Assembly: GCA_964617565.1 (NCBI GenBank)
Contig: CAZTYH010000057.1
Location: 1 to 20,799, forward strand
DNA: 20,799 nucleotides
Direction of reading: 5' to 3'
DNA from: JAKJGV01 sp964617565
GTDB lineage: Bacteria > Verrucomicrobiota > Kiritimatiellia > CAIQIC01 > JAGNIJ01
Shown: positions 6,379-14,937 of the stretch, in pieces
How the letters are laid out: each line of letters starts with the position of its first letter
Position numbering within the stretch: the stretch's first letter is position 1
Notes under the pieces: model-generated
What the model saw: only the letters and a program-made list of their open reading frames with translations
Database searches by the model: none
Told to the model about the DNA's origin: nothing
Translations under genes and position numbers: made by a program

Positions 6379-7362
6379 ATGAAAATACGGGCGTTGATTT
6401 TACTTACCTTCATTGCTCTCGTTGCGGTCGGCTGGACTTTCTGGATGTTGTCCCAGGCCCCGGTTCAGGCCCCTCCAGCCATGCTTCCGGGGGATGCGCC
6501 ATTCAGGGATCTTGAAACAGGGAAAATAGCGGAGATCGAGGTTTCGAGTTCTGCCGGACACACGCGCCTGGTCAAACAGGATGGCCGATGGGTGCTTCCG
6601 GCACTTCAGGATTACCCGGCCAACCCCGTTCATGTGTCGAATCAATTAAGCAGCCTGGCGGTTTTCAGGGTGGCCGAGGTGTTGCCTGATGATGGGGTTT
6701 CGCACGAGGAATATGGACTGCATTCCAACGCCGCGATACAGGTGGTGCTGAAAGAAGGATCCGGCCATGTGTTGGCCGATATCCTGTTCGGTACTTTGCT
6801 TCCTGAAAGCAGGGCATCGCGAACGGTTGGCTTTTCACAAGGGCTTTTCATGCGCGTCGGCCAGGGGCCGGTGTTCCTTGCCGATGGGCTCATCGGGTCC
6901 GTTTTCGGTTGGACGTCGGAGTGGATTGAACAAAACATTCTGCAAGTTCCGCCGGATTTGTTGAGGGGGATCACGATCACTTCGGGTGGTGTTTCTTTCA
7001 CTCTTCGCGCCACGAATCCTGGAGAGTTTGTCGTGGACGACATGGATGAGGGTGAGTATGTGGACGCCGGCGTCGCGGCGGGAATGATGCGCGCGCTTTC
7101 GCCATTGACGGTTCTTTCGCTGGTTGATCCGAAGGATGCAGGTGAAGCGCGGGGTTTTGATCATCCTTTCCGGTTCGAAGCGGAAACGCAAAGCGGAGAA
7201 CGCTACGTGGTACTGATCGGCGGTGTCGCGCCCGACGGAAAGAGCCGCTATATTCGGGTGCAGGAACGCGCGGGAGAAGGAGCATCGCCATGGACCTTTC
7301 TGGTTTCGGAATTCACGGCGCAGAAAATGGCGGTTTCCCGAGAGACCCTGGTGAAGAGATAG
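6379..7362 (+). CDS. DUF4340 domain-containing membrane-anchored protein
   Basis: A protein of 327 residues with an N-terminal hydrophobic anchor (MKIRALILLTFIALVAVGW) and a periplasmic beta-rich body. The body has DUF4340-like features: KIAEIEVSSSAGHTRLVKQD, DGRWVLPALQDYPAN, then ADILFGTLLP and RGITITSGGVSFTLRAT. DUF4340 proteins usually sit beside a GldF/GldG-type ABC exporter and may help an envelope complex, but their biochemistry is unknown. No ABC genes are adjacent here, so this copy is an orphan. The ATG at 6379 was chosen over 6346 because GGAGA (6366-6370) is 8 nt upstream and the anchor helix begins at once. The tRNA-dihydrouridine synthase gene follows after about 40 nt. Family assignment is moderately sure; function is unknown. 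Confidence 0.7.
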   Translation: MKIRALILLTFIALVAVGWTFWMLSQAPVQAPPAMLPGDAPFRDLETGKIAEIEVSSSAGHTRLVKQDGRWVLPALQDYPANPVHVSNQLSSLAVFRVAEVLPDDGVSHEEYGLHSNAAIQVVLKEGSGHVLADILFGTLLPESRASRTVGFSQGLFMRVGQGPVFLADGLIGSVFGWTSEWIEQNILQVPPDLLRGITITSGGVSFTLRATNPGEFVVDDMDEGEYVDAGVAAGMMRALSPLTVLSLVDPKDAGEARGFDHPFRFEAETQSGERYVVLIGGVAPDGKSRYIRVQERAGEGASPWTFLVSEFTAQKMAVSRETLVKR

Positions 7363-7401
7363 TGAAACAGCCCGGCCGTCCCGCGCGTCGTTCAGGTGTT
7401 T

Positions 7402-8394
7402 ATGTTTGATCAGTTCCTCATACGCGATATCGCATTCCTGCCTGCCCGCTTTTGTGCGCCCCTGGCGGGATTGACGCATAGCGCGTTTCGACGGTTGGCC
7501 TCCGAGTATGGCGGCTGCGGCGCATTCTGGACGGAGATGCTTGCCGCTCGTGAAGTGCTCAAGGAAGATCCGAAGACCTCGCCTTGGCTCAAGCGCAGCG
7601 CAACGGAAGCGCGATTGATCTACCAGTTGATGGTGCGTAAGGACGACCCCTTGGAACAGATCATTACGCGCCTGCGCGATGCCGGTGCGGACGGGATAGA
7701 CATCAACCTCGCCTGTCACGCGCCGGTGGTCCGCAACATGGCGGCAGGCAGCGGCTTGTTTGAAGATGCGGAATCTCTCGCGGAAATTCTCGGCGAGGCC
7801 CGCCGTCATTGGCCGGGATTGTTGACCGTGAAAATCCGGCTCGGGCGCGACACGCCCGGCTGGCAGGCGCGTTTCGAAGAGCGCATTCGTCTTTTTGAAG
7901 ACAGCGGTGTGGATGCGATCATCCTTCATCCGCGATTCTTCGAGGACAAGTTCAAGCGTCGCGCAAGGCATGAGCTGATGCCGTGGGCGGCGTCGCTGAC
8001 GCGTTTGCCGCTGATCGCCAACGGCGACATCACCGGGCCCGCAGTGATCGAGCGGAATCCGGACCGTTTTGTGCCTGCAAAGGGTTTGATGATCGGCCGC
8101 ATGGCGATCGCGCGGCCGTGGATATTCGCAGCGTGGAGCCATGCTCCCGCAATTGATTACGCCGAAGCATGGCATCGAATGCGTGATTACATAAGCGCGG
8201 ATTTTGACGCAAAGCTCGCCCTGGGCCGGCTGAAAATGTTTACCCGGTATTACGCGCGGAACTTCAAATTCGGCCATCACTTCAACGTGGCCGTTCACAA
8301 CGCTTCGACCATGGAAGATGCCGTGACCGCCGCGCACGTTTTCTTCGATCGCTCACCCGAGATCAATCCCGACCCGCCGCTGATGGGATTATGA
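7402..8394 (+). CDS. tRNA-dihydrouridine synthase family protein
   Basis: FMN-dependent Dus family reductase, 330 residues, which reduces specific uridines in the D-loop of tRNA with NAD(P)H. The TIM-barrel motifs appear in order: FCAPLAGLTHSAFRRL at 17-32 (FMN site), EM at 46, DGIDINLACHAP at 97-108 with the expected catalytic Cys105, VKIRLG at 143-148 with Lys144, LHPR at 175-178, IANGDI at 205-210 and LMIGRMAIARPWIF at 229-242 for FMN phosphate. The active-site loop is unusual: the common GCP-x-x-K is replaced by ACHAPVVRN, so the Pro is displaced and the Lys appears to be Arg. This suggests a divergent subfamily with possibly altered site specificity. The ATG at 7402 was preferred over GTG 7396 because AGG lies 5 nt upstream of it; the signal is weak either way. 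It follows the DUF4340 gene and is probably co-transcribed. Confidence 0.85.
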   Translation: MFDQFLIRDIAFLPARFCAPLAGLTHSAFRRLASEYGGCGAFWTEMLAAREVLKEDPKTSPWLKRSATEARLIYQLMVRKDDPLEQIITRLRDAGADGIDINLACHAPVVRNMAAGSGLFEDAESLAEILGEARRHWPGLLTVKIRLGRDTPGWQARFEERIRLFEDSGVDAIILHPRFFEDKFKRRARHELMPWAASLTRLPLIANGDITGPAVIERNPDRFVPAKGLMIGRMAIARPWIFAAWSHAPAIDYAEAWHRMRDYISADFDAKLALGRLKMFTRYYARNFKFGHHFNVAVHNASTMEDAVTAAHVFFDRSPEINPDPPLMGL

Positions 8395-8409
8395 GGAGGG
8401 ACAGCATCC

Positions 8410-8438
8410 GGGGAATCAGGGCTTTTCCTGAATACCCC
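8410..8438 (+). other. Hairpin between dus and the beta-helix gene
   Basis: GGGG (8410-8413) pairs with CCCC (8435-8438) and TCAGG (8416-8420) with CCTGA (8427-8431) around a 6-nt loop containing TTTT; the small internal loop is AA against ATA. No T-run follows, so it is a poor intrinsic terminator. It could be a weak terminator for the upstream gene or a leader structure before the gene at 8475. Confidence 0.3.
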
Positions 8439-8474
8439 ATGAGGCGTAAGGTGGAAGAGTGGAAAGGGGAGGTT

Positions 8475-11400
8475 ATGAAGACTCTGTGGTTCGTTTCCGC
8501 TATTTTGTTTTTTGCCACAGCATGTTTTGCGGCGACGTATACGGTTACAAACCCGGGTGACCATCCGGCGAGTGCAACCCTGCGTTGGGCGATCAACTCC
8601 GCCAATACCAATCCGGGCATGGATGTGATTGCATTCAACCTGGCGGCTCCGTACACGATTCAACCAACAGGCCAGCTTCCGACGATCCTGGGGCAGGTGC
8701 AGGTGGACGGCAGGACGCAGCCGGGATATGCCGGTATCCCCCGCGTGTGCCTGGACGGCAGCAATAACCTGGGCGTGGGACTCGAATTTCAACGTTGGAG
8801 CAACGAGGTGGTCGCTCTTCGCATCAGCGGCTGGACCACGGCCGGCATATGGGTCAACAATGCAACGGATAGCGTAATCCGGGCGTGCTACGTCATGAGC
8901 AACGCCATGGATGGTATTCGGCTTTACAACTCGCGTCGTGGTGTGGTTGGCGGAACCAGCGAGACGGATCGCAACGTGGTGTCCGCGAACGGGGGGCATG
9001 GCGTCTATGTTTTCGGTAATGGATCAAGCAACAACACGATTCTTGGGAATTACATCGGAACCACGCCAAACGGAACCGTTTCCCAGGGCAATGATTACAG
9101 CGGGATCCAGATAAATTCTTGCGCAGGGAACACGATCGGCGGTGCCGCCGAAGGCGCGCGTAATATCATTTCCGGCAACTACGATGGCATCAACATCAAT
9201 TCCGATGCACACAACCATACGGTTCTTGGGAACTATATAGGAACCGACGCCAGCGGCTCCAATGCAATCCCGAATACCAGCAGCGGGGTATTCCTCCGAG
9301 GGGGCAGTAATACGGTTGGGGGTGCATCAGCCGAAGCGCGAAACATCATCTCCGGGAACGGATCATGCGGGGTCTACTGCTGGTCCGCTGATTCCGTCAG
9401 CAACAAGATTTGGGGCAACCACATCGGGACCGATGCATCGGGGATGCGCCGCCTCCCGAACCTGGACGGAGTTTGCCTGAATGGAGCCATGGGGACTTCG
9501 ATTGGTGGAACCAATTCAGGACAGGGCAACGTGATTTCGGGCAACAATGTGAGCGGTGTTCATATCCTTTCCGGTGCGGCCGGGAGCCGGATACAGGGCA
9601 ACATCGTTGGGTTGGANNNNNNNNNNNNNNNNNNNNNNNNNNNNNNNNNNNNNNNNNNNNNNNNNNNNNNNNNNNNNNNNNNNNNNNNNNNNNNNNNNNN
9701 NNNNNNNNNNNNNNNNATATCCTTTCCGGTGCGGCCGGGAGCCGGATACAGGGCAACATCGTTGGGTTGGATGCAATCGGTTATTCCATCCTCAGCAATA
9801 AAAACTATGGGTTTCGGATCGAAACGTCCGACAACCTGATCGGGGGGGGCTCGAAGACGGCAAGGAATGTCATCTCCGGCAATGGAGTCCTGCAAATCTG
9901 GCTGGCGGGCGCCAATGCGGAGCGCAACGTCGTGGCCGGAAACTTTATTGGAACAGACATCGCAGGCTCCAATGCACTAGGTGCCGCGGAGGGAATCATA
10001 ATCAGTGGACCGAACAACCTCGTGGGAGGGTTGACGGATGATGAGCGGAATGTCATTTCGGGCCATATGAACGGATATGCCGTCAGTATCTCAGGGGCGG
10101 GTGCAACGAATAACCGGGTATGGGGCAACTTCGTCGGCATTGATGCCGGCGGTGCACGGGCGCTCACCAATAATGTCGGGATTGGGGTGTCCTCGTCGCA
10201 CAACGAAATCGGATGTCCCGGCGGCGGGAACGTAATTTCCGCGAATCGGTTCTCCGGCGTCAGCATCTCGGGAGAGAATGCTTACGGCAATCTTGTCCGG
10301 TGCAATTATATCGGACTCAATGCGGCTGGCGACGGGATTCTCAGTAATGGACAATACGGCATAGATCTTTTTCAGGCGCCTTCCAATCGCGTCGGGCTGG
10401 CTCCGGCCGACGGAAATGTGATCGCCGGATGCGGCTTGGCCGGCATTCGAATCTACGGAAGCAATGCGGTCAACAACACAATCGTCGCTGCACGGATCGG
10501 CACCGACGCGGCTGGATCGGATGCCCTGGGCTGTCTTCGAGGGATTCAGTTGGATGGGGCCTGGAGCAACCGGATCGGGGGGCGCCTGGCCGGCGAGGGA
10601 AACGTGATCGCCGCGAGCGGCGAGAACGGAATTCATCTTCAGAACGGCGCGCGCGGGAATGTCATTCAGGGCAATCTCATTGGGACGGATATCACGGGCC
10701 TGCTCGCTCTCCCGAACGCCCGGGCCGGTGTTTGCGTGGATGCCAGTTTCGGAAACCTGATCGGTGGAGCGACGAACTATGAGGGGAACATAATCAGCGG
10801 CAACCTGGGTAGCGGCGTCGAAATCCTGTACGACTCAGCGTCCGGCAACCGGGTTTGGGGCAATCGAATCGGCTTAAATGCGGTGAGCAATGCCCTCGGC
10901 AATGGGCAGCACGGGGTACTGATTCGCGACGGAGCCAATCTGAATTGGATCGGCGGGCAGGCGGACGGAACGGGCAACGCAATCATGCACAACGGGTACA
11001 ATGGAGTCACCGTTGCTCCCGGGTCAGCCTCGAACGCGATCATTCGCAACGCGATTGCAGGAAATGGATGGCTTGGTATTGACCTGGGCAATGATGGGGT
11101 CACGGCCAACGATAAGGAGGACGTGGATGTCGGCGCCAACCTGCTCCAGAATTATCCGGAGATTATCTGGGCGACGAACACCCCTGTCGGCATCCAGGTT
11201 GTGGCGAAGCTGAACAGCCGGCCGTTGCGGGTTTATTACATCGAGTATTTTGGAAGCATGGATTGTGATGTGACCGGATACGGGGAAGGGGAGGTGTTCC
11301 TCTTTGGCAGGGATGGCTATGTTACCGACGGCTTCGGAGATGTCGTGTTCACAAACACATTTACGAGTCCGACCGTTCCCCCGAATTTCCTGACGATGAC

Positions 11401-11836
11401 CGCGACGGATCAGGGCACACTCGACACGTCCGAGTTCTCGCGGCGCTTTCTCATGGACTTTGACGAAGACGGCATGGGGGACGGGTTTGAGTACATTAAC
11501 TTCGGCAGTATGACTGGTGGAGAAGCCGAAAAGGACGAGGATGACGACGAAGTGTCCAATCTGGATGAGTTCATTGCCGCCACGGACGCAAGCGACAAGG
11601 ACTCCTGGATGGGAATCGTTGATATTCAGAACGCGCTCACGGGTAAAACCGTCCACGTGCGCTCCACTTCGGCAACCCGAACCTATGCGCTGCAGTATCC
11701 CACACCCGTTGAGCTTCCCAATCCTTCTTCGTGGATAAACGCGGCGATGAGTGTCGGAAACGATGGCGTTCTTGAGATACCGCATTCGGTGAATTACACA
11801 ACCCAGTTCTATCGTGTCAGCACGCAATTGCCCTAG
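8475..11836 (+). CDS. Secreted right-handed beta-helix repeat protein with Ca-binding C-terminal module (split by assembly gap)
   Basis: Large exported protein. The signal peptide is MKTLWFVSAILFFATACFA. The ATG at 8475 has AAGGGGAGG directly upstream. The two halves lie in different frames around a 100-N gap, but the 55 nt before and after the gap are identical. Merging them restores one frame of 1068 residues. The N-terminus (YTVTNPGDHPASATLRWAIN, then DGRTQPGYAGIPRVCLDGS) matches the CSLREA-like start of bacterial beta-helix proteins. About ten repeats follow, each near 60 residues, with the pattern GN-x-IG-T-D-x-x-G then NVISGN and GV-x-I. The helix cap is GIDLGNDGVTANDKEDVDVG. From about residue 942 there is an acidic Ca-binding segment (DFDEDGMGDGFE and KDEDDDEVSNLDEFIAAT) and a beta-sandwich tail ending QFYRVSTQLP, shared with the subtilase at 16209. 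An extracellular or surface role, perhaps polysaccharide binding or cleavage, is likely; no catalytic residues could be assigned. Confidence 0.85.
9040..10900 (+). repeat. About ten tandem protein-coding repeats of the beta-helix
   Basis: Imperfect coding repeats of roughly 180-195 nt, marked by variants of NYIGTDASGSNAIPN: IGTTPNG, IGTDASGSNA, IGTDASGMRR, VGLDAIGYSI, IGTDIAGSNA, VGIDAGGARA, IGLNAAGDGI, IGTDAAGSDA, IGTDITGLLA and IGLNAVSNAL. Each is followed by an RNVISGN-like or equivalent coil. Repeat similarity is a likely reason the assembler broke here. Confidence 0.8.
9562..9771. other. Assembly gap (100 N, 9617-9716) flanked by an identical 55-nt duplicate: unmerged contig overlap
   Basis: Bases 9562-9616 and 9717-9771 are identical over 55 nt on either side of 100 Ns. 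This is what a scaffolder leaves when two contigs sharing a k-mer end are not merged, and 55 is a common assembly k-mer size. Joining base 9616 directly to 9772 removes 155 nt and joins codon position 2 to codon position 3, so the two frames become one open reading frame without a stop. The gap therefore probably holds no sequence. Confidence 0.9.
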
Positions 11837-11887
11837 CCCGCTTGCTGTTGACAACACCGCTGGCTGGCGAGGTGGAGGATACTGGAG

Positions 11888-12547
11888 ATGGCTGCTTACG
11901 TTCTGGTTCACGGCGGAAACATGGATGTCGAGACGTGGAACAGGCTGACCACGGGTAAGCCGGTTCACACGGCGGACGGCAAAATGGGCGGGCTGATCTG
12001 GGACTCGATCTTGCCGGCACTCCATCTGCAGGGGCACGCGACCTTTTCACCGACGCTTGCGGACGAGCACCACTCGGACCTGACCGGTCACGTTGATCAG
12101 GTGTCCGCGTTGATTGTCGGGCAGCGTCTGCACGACGTGATTCTGGTCGCGCACAGCTACGGGGGCATGGTCATCACCGGTGTCGCGGCACACCTTGCCG
12201 ACCGCGTCCGGCACATGGTGTACGTGGACGCCGCAGTGCCTGCGCCCGGCCAATCACTCTTCGACCTCATTGTCGCGAGCGGAAACGACCCCATGGCGTT
12301 TATCGGGCTCGAACCCGCGCCACCCTACGTGGAGAAGCTCCAGTTCAACGAGGCGAAAGTGAAGCCGATCCCAAAAACCTACATCCGTTGCACGCAGAGC
12401 GATTTCGGACCGGTGACAGCGGCGCTGAAGCCTGCGATCCTGGCGGACGGAGAGCAGTGGGCTTACTTTGAGTTGCCGTCCTCGCACGTGCCCATGGCCG
12501 GCATGCCGGACCGCCTGTCGGACCTATTGCTCCGGGCCGCACGGTAG
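11888..12547 (+). CDS. Alpha/beta hydrolase (EstC / hydroxynitrile-lyase-like family)
   Basis: Small cytoplasmic alpha/beta hydrolase of 219 residues, no signal peptide. The N-terminal strand and oxyanion motif YVLVHGG lies at 4-10. The nucleophile elbow AHSYGGM has Ser90, the catalytic His is likely His200 in SSHVPM, and the acid is probably Asp172 in IRCTQSDF. This layout fits the short-cap EstC, methylesterase or hydroxynitrile lyase subgroup, which acts on small esters or cyanohydrins; the substrate cannot be told. An insertion around residues 20-40 (TTGKPVHTADGKMGG) is longer than in typical members and may shape the pocket entrance. The start at 11888 is supported by GGAGG (11874-11878) 9 nt upstream. 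The gene lies 51 nt after the beta-helix gene and converges with the universal stress gene; no clear terminator was seen in the 73 nt between them. Confidence 0.85.
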   Translation: MAAYVLVHGGNMDVETWNRLTTGKPVHTADGKMGGLIWDSILPALHLQGHATFSPTLADEHHSDLTGHVDQVSALIVGQRLHDVILVAHSYGGMVITGVAAHLADRVRHMVYVDAAVPAPGQSLFDLIVASGNDPMAFIGLEPAPPYVEKLQFNEAKVKPIPKTYIRCTQSDFGPVTAALKPAILADGEQWAYFELPSSHVPMAGMPDRLSDLLLRAAR

Positions 12548-12620
12548 AGATGTGAGACGACAGGGCTGACCCTTCGCCCGGCTTCCAATCCAGACATGAC
12601 GGAAGAAGTGTCTGCAACAA

Positions 12621-13103
12621 TCAATCTTTTCCCTCGAAGCTCAGCGGCACGACGAGTACGGGGCAACGGGATTTGCGGACGACTTTTTCGGTGACGGCGC
12701 CGAAGAACACCTTGCCGATGGAACTGCTGCCCTGGCGCCCGATGATGATAAGGTCTATATCCCGGTCTTCGGCAAACGCGAGAATCTCCTGGTGGTCAAT
12801 ACCGGTGCGAAGCTCGGTTTGCAGCTTCAGTCCCTGCGGGACGCGCGACGCATAGGCCTCCTTGATTCGACCTTCCATATCCTTTCGACCCTTGTCCTCG
12901 ACGTTTTCCACTTCGTCCACGTAGGTCCGCCAGAATTGGGCGTCGGGTTCGGGGACAACGTGGAGCAGGTAGAGGGTGCAGTCCGTTGAGTGTCGTGCCT
13001 GCTCAAGGGCGAAGTCAAAAGCGAAGTCTGCGTTTTCAGAAAAGTCTGTGCAGAAGAGTATGCGTTTGAACGGGCCGTAGGGTTTCGTGTTGGATTGAGT
13101 CAT
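12621..13103 (-). CDS. Universal stress protein, last gene of the TRAP operon (TeaD-like position)
   Basis: Single-domain UspA-fold protein of 160 residues. The N-terminal strand FKRILFCTDFSENA carries the nucleotide-binding Asp20. The ATP-binding motif is GRQGSSSIGKVFFGAVTE at 122-139, i.e. G-2x-G-9x-G followed by Ala136 where Ser or Thr is usual, and the C-terminal strand is CPVLVVPL. The Ala substitution could weaken phosphate binding but the ATP-binding type is still most likely. A good ribosome site, AGGAGG, lies 8 nt upstream of the ATG at 13103. The gene begins 12 nt after dctM ends, so it is co-transcribed with the transporter. In Halomonas elongata the TRAP operon teaABC ends with the universal stress protein TeaD, which binds ATP and negatively affects uptake; a similar regulatory role is inferred here from position only. 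Confidence 0.92.
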   Translation of the reverse strand: MTQSNTKPYGPFKRILFCTDFSENADFAFDFALEQARHSTDCTLYLLHVVPEPDAQFWRTYVDEVENVEDKGRKDMEGRIKEAYASRVPQGLKLQTELRTGIDHQEILAFAEDRDIDLIIIGRQGSSSIGKVFFGAVTEKVVRKSRCPVLVVPLSFEGKD

Positions 13104-13115
13104 TGGGGCATCCTC

Positions 13116-14420
13116 CTATCTGTAAGTCAGCGACGGGAGCCAGAGTGATATTTGTGGAAATGCGACCAGGATCGCTGCGGCAACGATCAGGCAAACGAGA
13201 AAGGGGATAGCGCCTTTGAAAACGGTTTGCAGCGGAAGATCGCGTTCGATGCCGCTGACGACGTAAACGTTCACCCCGACCGGCGGCGAGATGACGCCCA
13301 TCTGGGTTACGACCACGATGATGACGCCGAACCAGATGAGGTTGTAGCCCAGCGCTTCGACCACGGGATAGAAGATCGGGACCGTGAGCAGGATCAGTCC
13401 CAGCGCATCCACGAAACAGCCGGCGACCAGGTAGAACAGGATGATCAGGCTGACGATGATCCATGGAGGAAACAAAAGGCTGGTGAGCCACGAAGCCAGT
13501 TCGTACGGAATGCGCGTCACGGCGAGGAACCGGCCGAATACGACGGCGCCCGCCACGATGATCATGACCATGCACGAGGTGCGCGCCGTTTCCTTGAGCG
13601 ACTGGGTGAAGGCCTTCAGGGTCAGGCGGCGCTGAAAAAGCGCGATAACCAGGCTGCCCGCCGCGCCGACCGCCGCTGCTTCCGTCGGGGTGAAGAGCCC
13701 GATGAACAGTCCGCCGATAATGACAATGAAAAGCGCGAGGGTTTCGATAACCCCGGAGAGCGATTTCCATCGCATGCTCCACGTGACGTTTTCCGCGGCG
13801 GGCCCGAGGTGGGGCCGGCGCCGGCAGAGGAGGTAGATCATGATGCAGAAGAGGACCGCGATCATGATTCCGGGCAGCACACCCGCCATGAACAGCTTGC
13901 CGATGGATTGTTCGGTGAGAATGCCGTACACGATGAACACGACGCTGGGCGGGATCAGCATGCCCAGGCTTCCGCCCGCCGCGACGGTTCCGCTGGCAAG
14001 CTCCATGTCGTAGCGGTATCGCTTCATCTCCGGCAGGGCCACCGAGGCCATCGTCGCCGCCGTGGCCGGACCCGAGCCGCAGATTGCGCCGAAGCCCGCG
14101 CAGGCGCCGACGGTGGACATGGCCAGTCCGCCGGGCATGGAGCCCAGCCAGCAGTACGCGGCATGAAAAAGGCGCCTGCTGATCCCCGCATGAAAAGTCA
14201 CCTGGCCCATGAAGATGAAGAGAGGAATGACGGTGAGGCTGTAGGAGGAGAACGTGTCGAAAAGCTCCGCGATCATCATGCTCATCGCGGCGGGCGAGGA
14301 GACGACCATTGCGAATCCGGCCAGCCCCGCGAGCGCCATGGCGAACGCCACGGGCATGCTGCACAGGAGAAGCAGCAGCAGGATACCGCACCCCACCAGG
14401 CCCAGTTGAATTGGCGTCAT
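13116..14420 (-). CDS. dctM: TRAP transporter large permease subunit
   Basis: DctM-family integral membrane subunit of 434 residues, the normal length, with many hydrophobic helices over its whole length. It forms the substrate channel of a tripartite ATP-independent periplasmic transporter and uses a sodium or proton gradient. Family motifs include SSYSLTVIPLFIFMGQVTFH, STVGACAGFGAICGSGPATA (the conserved serine/glycine-rich hairpin), LIPPSVVFIVYGILTEQSIG, GLFTPTEAAAVGA, and VTQMGVISPPVGVNVYV near the end. The start at 14420 was chosen because it overlaps the dctQ stop in an ATGA junction, a sign of translational coupling; a start at 14591 would add 57 residues that are only dctQ read out of frame. 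It is followed by the universal stress gene after 12 nt. Confidence 0.97.
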   Translation of the reverse strand: MTPIQLGLVGCGILLLLLLCSMPVAFAMALAGLAGFAMVVSSPAAMSMMIAELFDTFSSYSLTVIPLFIFMGQVTFHAGISRRLFHAAYCWLGSMPGGLAMSTVGACAGFGAICGSGPATAATMASVALPEMKRYRYDMELASGTVAAGGSLGMLIPPSVVFIVYGILTEQSIGKLFMAGVLPGIMIAVLFCIMIYLLCRRRPHLGPAAENVTWSMRWKSLSGVIETLALFIVIIGGLFIGLFTPTEAAAVGAAGSLVIALFQRRLTLKAFTQSLKETARTSCMVMIIVAGAVVFGRFLAVTRIPYELASWLTSLLFPPWIIVSLIILFYLVAGCFVDALGLILLTVPIFYPVVEALGYNLIWFGVIIVVVTQMGVISPPVGVNVYVVSGIERDLPLQTVFKGAIPFLVCLIVAAAILVAFPQISLWLPSLTYR

Positions 14421-14926
14421 GACGACATGAAGACCTTTCGGGGATGCAGCAGATGTTGCGCCACCACCAGCGCGGACACCGCGCAGGCGAAGGCAATGAC
14501 GAAGGCCGTCCAATAGACCGGCCATCCAAGCGTCAGCATCACTTCGCCGCTGGCCTTCAGGCTGAGGCCGTACTTCACGCCTTGAACACACAGGAGGCCG
14601 AACAATCCAATCGTCAGAATGCGCATGATCGAGTCCACCACGAGCCGCACCGCAGGCGGGAGCTTGTTGAAGAAGAACTCGACCGCCACGTGGCCTTTTA
14701 CGGCGGTGGTGTAGGGCAGCGCGCAGGAGAGGGTGATCAGGCTCAGCATCCGGACGATGTCATAACTCCCCTTCAGCGGCTGCCCGAAAGCGCGGGCAAC
14801 GACATCCACGCAGGTAACCAGCATCATCGCGACCGTGCCCGCGCCAGCGACGAAGGCCAGCCCGACCACGAGCCTGCGCAGGAAGCGCTGCCAGGGGCTC
14901 AACCGTGATGTAGCCGATTCGGTCAT
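14417..14926 (-). CDS. dctQ: TRAP transporter small permease subunit
   Basis: DctQ-family membrane protein of 169 residues with four hydrophobic helices: about 19-43, 62-79 (MLSLITLSCALPYTTAV), 97-116 (SIMRILTIGLFGLLCVQG) and 136-158. Family features include VTCVDVVARAFGQPLKGSYD after the first helix, KGHVAVEFFFNKLP between helices 2 and 3, and TLGWPVYWTAF. It pairs with DctM to form the membrane part of the TRAP system. The gene begins 11 nt after dctP ends and overlaps dctM by 4 nt. The ribosome site is weak (AAAGG 2 nt before the ATG), so coupling to dctP translation is likely. The substrate cannot be inferred from this subunit. Confidence 0.95.
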   Translation of the reverse strand: MTESATSRLSPWQRFLRRLVVGLAFVAGAGTVAMMLVTCVDVVARAFGQPLKGSYDIVRMLSLITLSCALPYTTAVKGHVAVEFFFNKLPPAVRLVVDSIMRILTIGLFGLLCVQGVKYGLSLKASGEVMLTLGWPVYWTAFVIAFACAVSALVVAQHLLHPRKVFMSS

Positions 14927-14937
14927 AACCTTTTCGT

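Noticed and set aside
6835..8337. 500-residue minus-strand frame opposite DUF4340 and dus
   Set aside because: It spans two well-supported plus-strand genes, is Arg/His-rich and shows no family motif.
11846..11880. TTGACA before the alpha/beta hydrolase as a promoter -35
   Set aside because: No -10-like sequence lies at the proper distance; the gene could be read from upstream.
12548..12620. Terminator between the convergent hydrolase and Usp genes
   Set aside because: Only 4-5 bp stems were found and no T-run on either strand.
13152..14516. 454-residue plus-strand frame opposite dctM
   Set aside because: It is rich in Arg, Asp, His and Gln and is the antisense shadow of a membrane protein; dctM on the minus strand has clear family motifs.
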